Source: Bidens hawaiensis (taxonomy: Eukaryota > Streptophyta > Magnoliopsida > Asterales > Asteraceae). From it: a stretch of 64,000 nt of DNA. The notes below the pieces were generated by a model that made no database searches, had not been told where the DNA came from, and saw nothing but the letters and a program-made list of their open reading frames with translations. The stretch is from assembly GCA_021521415.1 (NCBI GenBank), contig JAIQDT010001739.1:310001-374000 (forward strand), written 5' to 3'. Shown here one piece after another: positions 24,207-36,100 of the stretch. Numbering within the stretch: position 1 is the stretch's first letter; every line of letters starts with the position of its first letter. The position numbers were made by a program, and so were the translations under genes.

Positions 24207-24209
24207 TTA

Positions 24210-24661
24210 GTGTCACATAAATCATCATTATTATTTTTTTTATTAAATATCAAATAAACCAAAATGTGAATCTTCTCTATTTTTTAAGGGGAAAGGGGCA
24301 CTCATGGGTACTATCCGTGCATCATCCAGTCCTGCACCGCCACCTAATTTTTGTCATCAGGTACTTATAAATCACAAAATCACTGGCAACACCTCTCCAC
24401 AAATACCCTAGAACTTTTTGTTTATTTTTTAGTTCTACAAGCACAACAAATGTAGAAAATGAATCAATTTTATGTGACAAACCTTTGCCATGAAATGAAG
24501 TCATACACCCTACCCACATCGAATAACGAAGGTATTGCTATATGTTTTGGAAGCCATGCCATGCCTTGTCCTCTATTAGAATAAAGATCAAATGCGAGTC
24601 AACCAAGGAAGTAGGATGATATATATAACCAATCTAAAAAACATACACAAAAGAACGTGTC
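24210..24661. other. Non-coding spacer DNA
   Basis: AT-rich sequence without recognisable element ends. The small minus-strand frame at 24322-24519 shows no domain. Confidence 0.45.
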
Positions 24662-24956
24662 CACTGGTGAAGCTTGCTTAGGGTCCGGGGTGGCCTCGGC
24701 CCCCTGTGTTTTTACGCACAAGTGTAAATTTATCCGTTTTCGTCCGAAATTTTTTATACGGAGTGTAAATTTAGCCGTTTTCTTCCGAAAAATTTTATAT
24801 GTAGTGTAAAATTTAGCCATTTTCGACCGAAATTTTTTATACGTAGTGTAAAAGTAGCCGTTTTTGACCGAAAATTTGAGCACGACCCCTTCGTTTGTGA
24901 AATTTTGTATGCATTTTAAGTCCGTCCCCCGGGTCTTAGTCCAAGCTTCGCCACTA
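24662..24956. mobile_element. hAT-like MITE with internal ~45-bp repeats
   Basis: The ends CACTGGTGAAGCTTG and (reverse complement) TAGTGGCGAAGCTTGG form imperfect inverted repeats. The flanks AACGTGTC (24654-24661) and AACGTGAC (24957-24964) match at 7 of 8 positions. The interior is a tandem series of units of about 45 bases, each with GTGTAAATTTAGCCGTTTT and CCGAAATTTTTTATACG. A second copy of the family is at about 46192-46499. It lies 24 bases from the inner end of arm B. Confidence 0.65.
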
Positions 24957-27805
24957 AACGTGACCATAGTAAAGGAAAATAATATCAACTGAAAGGCATG
25001 GCTATACATCATTATCATTATTACGAGCGTGACATACTTTTTAGGGGTTTAAAACGATTTTTTTCTATCATAAAAGAAAATACTTTATAATTTCTTAAGA
25101 TGTTAATACATAAGAATATGATAACACACGTTATTTCTTAAAGTAATACACATATATTAGAATTCAAGTGAGTTATAACAAAAGAAAATCATTTCACAGT
25201 ATATTAATTCTTTGCTTTTATCATCGAAATCTTAAAATTAAACGCAGTTAAACCTTAATGGTTAAAAAAGTCTTTTAAGCTTAGCTCATTTTCGTTCGTT
25301 TTAAACGCCAGCTGATTATTATTATTATTATTTAATATTATTATAAGTTCCTTGATTATGCAATCTCAAATTCTCAATATACATTTTTAGGTCTTTCTAA
25401 GTGGTTTATAAAGTTCGGGTTGGTCAAAGTGTAGGCTCAAAAGTCTTATGTGGTGTTGACGCAAGTTACAATAGAACACCTTTCAGAAAAAATAAATAAA
25501 AAACACTAACAGGGGAACACATGCAATAATTGTACCTTCCTCTCGGATTCCATGAAGATGCTTGACATCATCGAACTCGTACACCACTACCACACTACGT
25601 ACCGCATGACGCCAACATTATCGACCCTTTTCAGTTTTCACCATTCTTTTCCTGTTTCGCCACAACTTTCCACGTTACTTTTATAAAAAAAAAAGAAAAA
25701 AAATAAAAAACACGCTAAAGTGTCACAAGAATTTAAAAGAGATAAAAAGAATCATAGGATAAAAGGTAACCGTATCCAATATCCTTAATAAGACGGGCAA
25801 CGATGATTCACGCTAGAGTATTATATACTGATTTTCTTTGAGCATGTGGATGCTCATAGTTAAGAAATAAGTGTTAGCGTCTACTTGAAATTAAAGGCCA
25901 AAAGTCATCTACTACAAACGAACTAATTAAGACATATGCACTCTACTTCTAGGCAAGATATTTCACTGGTGCCGACGAGTGAAGCCAAGACTTAGCTTGT
26001 CCAAGCTCAAGCTCAACTCGTTTCTAGCTATGCTTCTAAAGCTTGAACTTAACTCATAAATATTTTCTTAAGCTCAAACACAATTCATCTATTAGTTACA
26101 AAACATATATTGTTTAAATGTTGTTATTATAAGCTAAATATGTTTGATAATGATTATATTACAAAAATAATAATTAAAAAAAAGGGCTCCTGTTCCATAT
26201 GATAAGAGAAAAGGAGAACCCTCTTGATTAGAGAAAGGAGCAAAGGAGGTATAATGAATATGTCGTGGGAAGATGCATAAAATATGTTTCTTATGATATT
26301 TCTCTCCATAATTCGACTAGAAAAGATAACTGAATAACTTGTTACGTTTAAGCCGCCGCGTAAATAGTAGATGAAATCATATTACAAATGGTGACATGGG
26401 CACTACATGTTAAAGTCCTTTTAGGGTGTGTTTCATATAAAGCAAGAATGTCATAAACTAAAATAGGAGAGACGATGAAAAGAATGTTCCATGTTCCAAA
26501 ATAGAAGGGTATATAGAGTTGGTGGAAAGATCAGGACGTAAGCAAATACATCAGTGTCATCAACTTTAAGGACAGCGAAATAAAATTATGGCTTTAGGCT
26601 CCCACTTCTTAAAACCTTCAGTTTTCAAAACAAAACTAATAATTATACATTCATAATTTGATATTTGAATTAATGTGTATGATTTGAGCGGTGTATAAAC
26701 TTAATTAGATCTTGAAATGTGTGAAGAACTGCATTATTTATGTATTTACTAAAAATGATAACATTTTGATTATTTGAGGTGAAGACAAGATAATCTTTTT
26801 ACAATAAAGCCCTTCTTTTTATATATTGTTTTAGGCAAAAAAAAAATAAATAAAAAATTGAGCTGATTTGCATCATGTTGTGATTGGGAAGAAAAAAAGG
26901 GATAGAGTTGGTGGAAAGATGAGGACGTAAGCAAATACATCATGCTTTGATTGGTATATTCATGTTAAGTAGATCTTTTATCATCGCATGCAACTTTAGT
27001 TCACATATATTTGGTTTGGGTGATACAGATATCGATCGCATGCAACTTAAAAAGTGATGGGTCTTCTTTGATATTTCGGAGGCCCAGTGCGATAAGTAAA
27101 ATTAAGTTTATAACATTAAATCACTACTAGCTTTTACAATTTTCTTTTATATAAGTTAATCGACCTCTACCTAATCGAGAAAATCGTATAGTATGTATGG
27201 TACCTTGATAAGCACTTAATAGACAAACAAGTTTACCCAACACGAGCAACAGAAAATTGTTATAATCATTTATCAAAAGACCTAGGAAGTTCACGCAAAT
27301 CGATTAATCGATCGAGTAACAGATATAAGAGAACAAATGATTATCAGGTTCTAGAAATATCTAACATAAATTGAATGCGGCTCTTAATAGGTAAGTTTAG
27401 CTTTAGTTTGAGTTTAACACCGGCTGGGACCACCATATTTAATATCCGAAATTCCATATAGATAAACTCCAACATACTAAAGAACAAAAACCAGAAGTAC
27501 GAAATTGCATATTGATCACAGAAAATTCACATCGTTATCAAAAATAGTTACAGGTTACCTAGGATCATGACTTATTAATCAGCCATCAATATCCTCAAAA
27601 ATAGATTTGATGGAATAAAATACCTCCAATGAAATTTCATTTTTTGGTTCAACTTAAACTACAAAAGCACAATAATACGTTGGTGTGAATAATTATATAA
27701 TCAACACCGAAAATATCTGAAATAAAAATATCCACAACAGTCCATATGTATATACGGTCGAGTTATAAATGTCCAACTTGACAACGTGTCACGTCACCAG
27801 CCTTC

Positions 27806-27811
27806 CACGTG
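27806..27811 (+). promoter_or_regulatory. G-box upstream of BT copy B
   Basis: CACGTG lies about 400 bases upstream of the ATG, just after a second ACGT core (TGTCACGTCACC). It is identical in arm A (8040-8045). It suggests light, stress or abscisic-acid responsive control by bZIP/bHLH factors; this is inferred from motif only. Confidence 0.4.
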
Positions 27812-28084
27812 AAAAGAGATTTACACCAACACCTGGATACTGGATAACCTCAAAGCTGCCATGTCAGAACTGAATATGTTCACCAAGGGTCGGTTATCAA
27901 ACACGCCCCTCCGATACATGATGAGCTGGTTTATCCATCTTAGACACCTCAACATTGAACCCCAGGGGCATATCTGGTATTTTCACATTTAACCTGGCAC
28001 GTTGTTAATCTACGGCCACACGCGCAGTGACAAGGCGAGTGAGGTAGAAAAGTATATGCAGCCTACCTTTTGGAATACGTTGCC

Positions 28085-28090
28085 TATAAA
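28085..28090 (+). promoter_or_regulatory. Likely TATA box of BT copy B
   Basis: TATAAA is 118 bases upstream of the ATG at 28208, within CCTATAAATTAGG. No competing TATA box is closer to the ATG. Confidence 0.5.
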
Positions 28091-28207
28091 TTAGGAAAGA
28101 GCGTGTAGGTAAGGTAGGATATACCAAAACGCTCTCTAACAACGAATACTGGCCTACAGTTTACTATTGCGATTATCACCGGCGTTCATATTTTCCTTTT
28201 CGGCAGT

Positions 28208-29582
28208 ATGTGTAGAGTCCCTGTGTCACCTCCCGCTCGTAACTCCTCTGATCACGTTTCCGCCGTATCTGTTGAGACTAGTATCTGTATTTTGACATCC
28301 GGTGGTCGTAGGATTCCGGCAAACGCTAAAATTCTGGTACTTAATCATTACGATCAAGTGATAACTTAAGTTGAATCAAACGGTCTTATAATCAGATTAT
28401 TGAATATCGAGTGTTAATAATTTAATTTTCAGGCATCAGCTTCGCCGGTGTTGGAAAACCTAATTAATAGCTGCCGGAGCTCCGAGAAGACTATTCGGAT
28501 CCTCGGCGTTCCGTGTGACGCTGTAGAAGTCTTCGTTAGCTTCCTCTATTACAATAGGTTAGTCAGTCTACACACGCCAACGTTTATTCTTTTTTTTTTT
28601 TAATTATTAAATTAATATTATTTGTAAGTTTTGAATTAACTTGTTTTCCATTGCCAACAGATGCAATGAAGCACGGGTTGAGAAATATGCGATTCATCTG
28701 CTGGCACTGGCTCACGTTTACTCGGTGCCACAGCTGAAGACGCGGTGCTCCAAGGCCTTAATCCGACGGCTGACTACAGACAACGTGGTGGACGTCCTCC
28801 AGCTGGCTCGCCTCTGCGACGCACCTGATGTTTACCTGAAATGCATGAAACTTATATCCAACAGATTCAAGTCCGTTGAAGAAACAGAAGCATGGAGATT
28901 CCTTCAGGACCACGATCCGTTTCTCGAGCTCGAAATCCTCAGATTCATAGACGAAGTTGAATCAGTGAGTAGAGTAGTACTCAAATTAATTAATATCTAG
29001 TAACATTAACTTATAATATTTGCTAATATATAATTACTGAATTTGATTTTGATGTGAATTTGGTAACAGAGGAGAAAGAGTACCAGGAAGCATATGCAAG
29101 CACAGAGTCTGTATTTCCAGCTGAGTGAGGCCATGGATTGCTTACACCACATTTGCACCCAGGGCTGCACCACTGTGGGGCCACATGACAGAGAGCCAAG
29201 CAACAAGAGAGCACCCTGCACCAAATGCGAAGGCCTCCAACACTCCATCTACCACTTTGCAAACTGCAGCAAGAGATCGGTTGGTGGTGGAGGCTGTGTC
29301 AGGTGTAAACGCACGTGGCAGCTCTTCAGACTCCACTCTTCCATTTGCCAGCAGCTTGAATCTTGCAGAGTTCCCCTATGCAGGCAGTTTAAAACAAGAG
29401 GGGTGCAAGTGAAGAACAAGAAGGAAGAAGCAAGGTGGGAATTGTTAGTTAGAAAAGTAGCGGCAGCTAAGGCCATATCTTCCTTGTCATTGCTACCAAA
29501 GAAGAAATTATTAGAACAACACCAGCCTGCAAGATTATTGAGAGAATCCATTATTAGTTCTTATGTAAGTGTAGCATGCTAA
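28208..29582 (+). CDS. BTB/POZ and TAZ domain protein (BT family), copy B
   Basis: Exons 28208-28336, 28433-28557, 28661-28964 and 29070-29582 encode 356 residues identical to copy A. All introns begin GT and end AG; the second splits an arginine codon (AG|A). The start was chosen because this ATG opens the only frame that splices into the BTB core and follows a TATA box at the expected distance. BTB occupies about residues 27-135, the TAZ finger about 205-295, and the basic tail runs from about 298. Copy A lies head to head with it across 20.6 kb and both are transcribed outward. Selection cannot be judged from identical copies, but both frames are intact and both promoters are shared, so each could be expressed. 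Confidence 0.92.
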
Positions 29583-30136
29583 AACTTGAAGAAAGGTTTT
29601 TGATCCATTTAATTAGTTGGTTCTTTTTTTTTTTCTTTTGGTTTGTTTAGTTTAATAGAAAGGGTAAAAAATGTGTTTTTGATAGGTATTTTTGCTCTCG
29701 TTTGTTTGTTTGTTTGTTGGGTTGGTGATAATGATGCTGTAAAAAAAGTAGTATTTGTTAATGAGAAAAAGGTTGGGCTTTACATGGTTTATTTATTGTA
29801 GGATGACACACGAAAGAGAAAAAGAAATCTTTTTAATGTTTCGGTCCCAAATAAGTATGATTTTTTAGGTTGATAAGTTATATATAGCGGGTCAATCTTG
29901 GAGGAAGTCACTGTTTGATTAATCATGAATTGAATATGCTATTCTTGGATTAGACAATGGTCTTTGTACAAAATTGTGAGTGACCAAACCAATTACCTGG
30001 TGGTACGTTTTTGATATCGCATAAATATGGCCCGTACAAAGCAGACTAGTTATAAAAGTTCAGTTTTGATTGCTAGCTTAAATAAACTAAACTACTAGAA
30101 TGGAGTGAAACTAGCAATGTTTTCATAACCAGATCA

Positions 30137-31085
30137 TATAACGAATCAGACGGTTGAACCGATCTGACCGGCCAAACAGCTTTCAAATAGCTTTCGTCTA
30201 ATAAATGTAATTTTTTTTAAAAAAAGAATAATAATGTTTTTTATAAAATTGGTTCAACCGGCTGGGCAGGTTATATGGGAACAAGCGAACTGCATAGAAC
30301 CAGAGCGATCAATAGACTGAATCCCGGTCGAATTGGTTCGACCGGCCGGGCCAGGCATTGAGAGCTGTGATTTTAATCCTGAAAGGGTACTGGACTTAGT
30401 ACCACCACCGAGTAACCGGGTACTGGAAAAAATTACAGCCCAAGTTAATCAAGTAGCTAGTCGGTAATTGGTATCGAGTATATATAAGTACACAGACTAA
30501 TTTAACGGGGTAGATGGGAAAACCACCCCGAGTTAATCAAGTAGCCCATTTACGAACCAATACCATGTAGACCAAACTCTTAACTTATTTTCGTGTCGTG
30601 TCAACTCTTAAATTAACTTCATATGAACCACATTTTAGTCAAGTCCTATAAATTACAGGATTAAGCTAAGAAAATTAAATTCCATAAGATTTCCTACATA
30701 TTCCTTTCTGTAAATATGCATCTAATCAATACTTTTATTAACTCGTAATTTTCTTTTGATTAGTTAAGTTTCTCGTATAATCCGTATATATTGTAAGCCC
30801 GTATTTTCACAACAAAAACTTCAAGAAAAATGCATATAAACTCATTATCGTATCTTAAACTTATGTTTCAAAAATGATGTACACAAATGTAATCGTTACA
30901 AAAGTTATTTGTCCCTCACCTTGAAAATGAATTGGAATCCAAGAAACAATAAAAATCATTTCATGTCAAGTTGTATGAAGAGGCCTTTTGAGTATTGGAT
31001 CTCTAGACAAGCATGCTTCTATAAACGTAGTCTTTGTGTGATACTTTTCAAATTTTAGTATTAGAACGAGTGAACGACAAGTGTG

Positions 31086-31135
<50 letters not shown>

Positions 31136-32935
31136 ACTAAAATAGTTAAGCTAAAATTTCAATTAATCAAGCATACTCAAGCACATTTATATTTTACAAA
31201 TAAATTTATGGGCCCTATGTGGCTACACGCCCTGCACAAGATAGTGAGATGGCCCTGTCCTCCATAGAGTATTCCGTAAGACCGGCATTCACGAGAAACA
31301 TTCGTCACTTCTCTAATGCTTGCCTGCTTTACTTGTTCGGCCAATACACTCGCCAACTAACAGTGTAGTTGGCATCAATTTCATGTTAAATTAGAAAATA
31401 GAAAGAAGTAGATGGGTCCTGGATCAGATCCATATGGGCCGAAGATATGCTACAATGGGCTAAAGATGTTACAATGATTGATTTGAGGATGGATCGCAAG
31501 TGTGCATATGGGCCGAGGAGCTAGCACCCATAGTAGAGATAAAACTGAAAATCTCATATCATGCTAGAGATAAAATGTCGACAAAAATAATAATAAAAAA
31601 AAAGGTAACATTAAATCAATGCTCAGGGTTGTATAAATGTATACCTAAATGTCAGGATACGATAATTCTTGATTTTTGTGCTGGTGGGCCCTTTCTTTGC
31701 TTTATTATCTAGAACTCGAAACTTGAAAAAAGCATTTAACTATATTTAATTCTCACTCGGAGATACAAATCGAAATTCACAAATATATATATGTTTGGAT
31801 ATAAACGTGAGTTTAAATTATTGCAGCTATATAAAGTAAGTTTAGAATGAATTTTGCTGTTCTGAAAAAAAAATATATATTTGCAAAAGTTTTTTTCTCT
31901 TTGTAATTATAGAAAGTATGAAAATAATTGAGTTTTCTTCTGAATTGGTGATTTGGTGGTGGATATGATTGCGTGGTACCACTGGTGGCACGATGATATT
32001 TCAGTGGTCCGTGAGTGATCCAAATTAGTCGTTAAAAAGTATAAAAATAATTTGTTATTTTATTTAAATTCTATAAATACTTGTAATTTTCTTCGAATGT
32101 ACAAATCAAGATCAATATTACAAGAGGCTTTTTGATATACTTTAATTTTCATAATCTTTATATCTTTTCAAAAATCAAAAGTCTACATAACAAAAATGAC
32201 ATGTATTAGTAATCATAAGAAACGCTTTTTACATCTAACACGATAATTTATTTAAGCGTTTGCTTAATGTTTGAAGAAGTCCATAGACAATCAAACGTGT
32301 CTAAACTTATGTTAACTTGAGTAGAAATTATAAAATAAATCATAAACTCAAAAACTACAATTTTATCTTTATCAATGTTTCTGACAATCGTTTTGACCTA
32401 TTACATTATCAAGTAACTTGATACTTTGTCATTTTCTAATTCTTTTACCACTATTCACTTTTTATATTTTTATATTATTGTATTTTGATGTATGGCTTGT
32501 TTTATAGAGTCCATGTAGTCACATCAATCAACCAAATTTATAGCCTTTTCAATCGAATTGGCTTTTAACAAATGATGATCTAATGGACCACGTAAAGTAC
32601 CAGTCCCATCATCTGATAACTATCTATCTTCATGTAACATGTTCATTGCCTATAAATGAAACCAATTAGTGGATACATGGCTGCACATTATGAAAAATCA
32701 CTCTTTATTTGATAATAAAAATATAAACATGTGACATGAATGTTAAATATATTTTTATCTTACCTTCTCCAATCACAAGAAATTATATCCAAGTGATTAA
32801 TCAATTGACCAAATCAACCAACAAATACCCGACAATAGCATCACATTTGATGTCATGGTATGTGCCTTGAAATATCATTTAAAGAACATGAAAACAAAGA
32901 ATTATGATCGACGAACAGATCTTCTATGGATCAAT
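30137..32935. other. AT-rich intergenic DNA right of the palindrome
   Basis: The first 250 bases contain GGTTCGACCGGCCGGG-like repeat words related to the left outer flank. A trinucleotide microsatellite lies at 31086-31133. The short frames at 31034-31267, 31500-31712 and 32855-33046 have no domain. I see no gene. Confidence 0.5.
31086..31133 (+). repeat. (AAT)n microsatellite
   Basis: About 16 uninterrupted AAT/ATA trinucleotides. In frame they would encode a run of asparagine, which explains the open frame spanning them. Confidence 0.9.
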
Positions 32936-32940
32936 CACAA

Positions 32941-33076
32941 TAATAGTTGTACATATATTAGGCAACTTTGTATATTTAGTAAATTAAGAATTAGTCTCAA
33001 ATTACAAGATTTGTATTGTATTATAAATACACATTATGTGGGATGAAATAGGAAAGCAATTATTCATTAATTATCA
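32941..33076 (+). repeat. 5' LTR of the Copia element
   Basis: 136 bp ending ATTATCA. It contains TATTATAAATAC (about 33018-33030), a likely TATA region of the element promoter. Confidence 0.88.
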
Positions 33077-33195
33077 TGGTATCATTCCTCTAACATCCTA
33101 ACCCTACCCCTCAACCGGTGCCTCTCACTGCCGCCGGTCTTCTTCCTCCCTTCCTCTCACATTCTCTTCATCCATTATCCCCTATTCAGGCTGCC

Positions 33196-36100
33196 ATGGA
33201 TCCCAAACTCCATCCAGCCATGACCATCACCAATATCCGCAATTTCATTCCCATGGTTCTGGAAAAGGAATCGCCTCACTTTACCACATGGCTGGAACTT
33301 TTCCAGATACACTGTCGAGCCTACGAGGTCATCCAACACCTCTCCCCAAAGCCTGCCGAACCCGCGTCTTCTTTGTCCTCTGAAACGACGGACGCTGACC
33401 CGAAGACAGCCCTTTGGTCTCGGCTGGATGCTCTTGTGCTCCAGTGGATATACGGGACCATCTCGACTGATCTCCTACACATCATCTGCGTCCCTGGTCA
33501 GTCGGCTTTTGAAGCCTGGACTGCGCTTCAGAAAGAATTCAATGATAATAGCCACACCCGTGCCATCTTCCTTGGCCAAGAATTCGCTAATCTGAATCTC
33601 GCCAACTTTTCTTCTATGTCCTCTTATTTACAGCATGCGAAACAGTTGGCTGACCAACTACACGGCCTCGGGTCTCCCATCGACAACCGTATGCTCGTGC
33701 TTCAAGTCCTCACAGGCTTGACCGAACAGTTTGATGGAATATCCACAGTTCTGCAAAACCGTGATCCACTTCCGGATTTTTTTGAAGTTCGTTCCCGTCT
33801 CACCAACGAAGAAGCCAAGAAGAAGCGCCAATCAGCAGCGGCTGCACAGCTCTCGGCTACTGCCTTAGCCGCTGTTGCAGCATCTCAGCCATCCACCGAC
33901 GCTGCTGCAAGTAACCGGAATAGGTCTCGGGGTCGTGGACGGGGTCGCCCGCGTAATAATAATAATAACAGGAACCGCCAGCCTCAAGCATCTCCAAACC
34001 ACCCCTATATTGTTTTTCCAACTTCCTGGACAGCCAACCAGTGGTCGCAACTGATGAACAATTCTCCTCAAAAGTGGTCGCAGCCATCCTCGGGTCATCC
34101 ACCTTGTCCGTATCCATCCAGGCCGAACCAACAAAACAGCTAGGGTATATTAGGAGCTCATCCGGATCAGGCGAACTACTCCAACACCCCTACGGACATC
34201 GAACAAGCTTTCTATACGATGGCTCTCAACCCACCCGATCATGACGTTATGGACACCGGTGCCTCCTCCCACTCAGCCAACCAGCAAGGTATATACTCCC
34301 CGTCCAAGTTTAATACGTGCACTGATAAATTTATAATTGTTGGTGATGGTCAATCTATTCCTGTTGTGGCACAAGGCAACCAAGTCCTACCACCACCCTT
34401 TCCACCATTAAAATTAAACAATGTCCTTTTTGCCCCGCACATCATCAAAAACTTAATTTCTGTTAGACGACTAACCACTGATAACCTTATTTCTATTGAG
34501 TTTGACCCTTTTGGTTTTGTTGTGAAGGATCTCAAAACTCGGGCGCCCATCCTTAGATGCAACAGCACCGGCGATCTTTATCCGCTCACCGCTCCTCTCC
34601 ACACTACTTCCAACCAACCATCCGCCTTCACCACCATCACACAAGATCACTGGCATCAACGTCTAGGACACCCGGGAAATAGTCTTTTACATTCTTTAAA
34701 ATTGTCGTCTTTCATTAATTATTCCAAAATAAATAACACTTTGTGTGAACCATGTGTTTTTGGGAAGAGTACTAAACTTCCTTTTTATGATTCTATGAAT
34801 TCTACTTCTATGCCTTTTGATATTATTCATAGTGATTTATGGACCTCCCCCGTCCTTAGCACGGGAGGTCACCGATATTATGTGTTGTTTCTTGATAATT
34901 ACTCAGATTTCTTATGGACATTTCCCCTTTCCCATAAATCACAGGTTTTTGCCACTTTTAAATCCTTTTACACCCACGTCAACACCCAATTTGAGAGAAG
35001 AATAAAACAATTCCAATGCGACAATGGAACCGAATATGCTAACAACAACTTTTACACTTTTTGTGACACAAATGGCATGCATTTTCGGTTTTCTTGTCCG
35101 CACACCTCCTCTCAAAATGGCAAAGCGGAACGCAAAATCCGCATCATCAATAACATGCTTCGCACCCTTCTCGCGCAAGCATCGTTACCTCCTAACCTTT
35201 GGCACCATGCCCTTGCCACCGTTACATACTTATTAAACATTCTATCCACTAAAACACTAAACTTTAAATCCCCCACCTCCCTCTTATACAATTGTCAACC
35301 GGAATACGACCATCTACGTGTTTTCGGTTGCCTATGCTATCCCATAACACCCTCCACAACCATCAATAAATTAACCCAACGCTCACACCCGTGTGTTTTC
35401 ATTGGCTATCCTCCAAATCACCGTGGCTACAAATGTCTAAACCTCTCCACCAGTCAAATCTTTATCTCCCGACATGTCAAATTTGAGGAAACCATTTTCC
35501 CATTTGCAATACAGTCCCCAACCACAGCCCACACGTATGACTTCCTAAACCCAACCTTAAACCCTCTAATATGGTCACATGTCTCCCCTGGCCCAACCGG
35601 CCCACTGCCGCCCCAACAATCCCCAGCCCAAACCTCCACCACCCAACCTAATAACTCTACCCCAACCCACACTTCAACCGACCAGCACACTACCCAATCC
35701 CCTACTGCCCAAGGCCCATTATCACCCTCTCATTCGGCCTAGTCCTCAACCACTCCCTCAGCCCACTCTCTTACCCCACCACCCTCACAAACTCACACCC
35801 CTAACACCTCTACCGCTTCTACTACACCCGGCCCATTCACCAACCCATCGTCTAATCTACCCGATCCCGTACCAGCCCCAAACCCACCCCCTGCCGCAGC
35901 CAATACCCATTCTATGCGCACCCGCTCCATGAGTGGCATTGTCAAACCCAAGCACCTTTTCAACCTCAACACCACTACTCTTCAACCAATTCCGAAAAAT
36001 CCCAAGGTTGCTTTGTCCACTCCATAATGGTATAGTGCCATGACCAACGAATTTAGTGCCCTTATTAAAAATAAGACCTGGGAGCTTGTACCTCGCACTC

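Larger units (their letters stand above)
24988..30136 (-). repeat. Arm B of the 5.15-kb inverted duplication
   Basis: Reverse complement of 5713-10863, with one 2-bp deletion in BT intron 1 and one substitution noted (29990). The match ends at 30136. Beyond it, sequence with GGTTGAACCG and GACCGGCC words is only loosely related to the flank of arm A. Confidence 0.93.

Noticed and set aside
31034..31267. Frame with a run of asparagines
   Set aside because: Created by the (AAT)n microsatellite.
35579..35932. Proline-rich frame inside the Copia element
   Set aside because: Out-of-phase reading of the low-complexity linker between integrase and reverse transcriptase.
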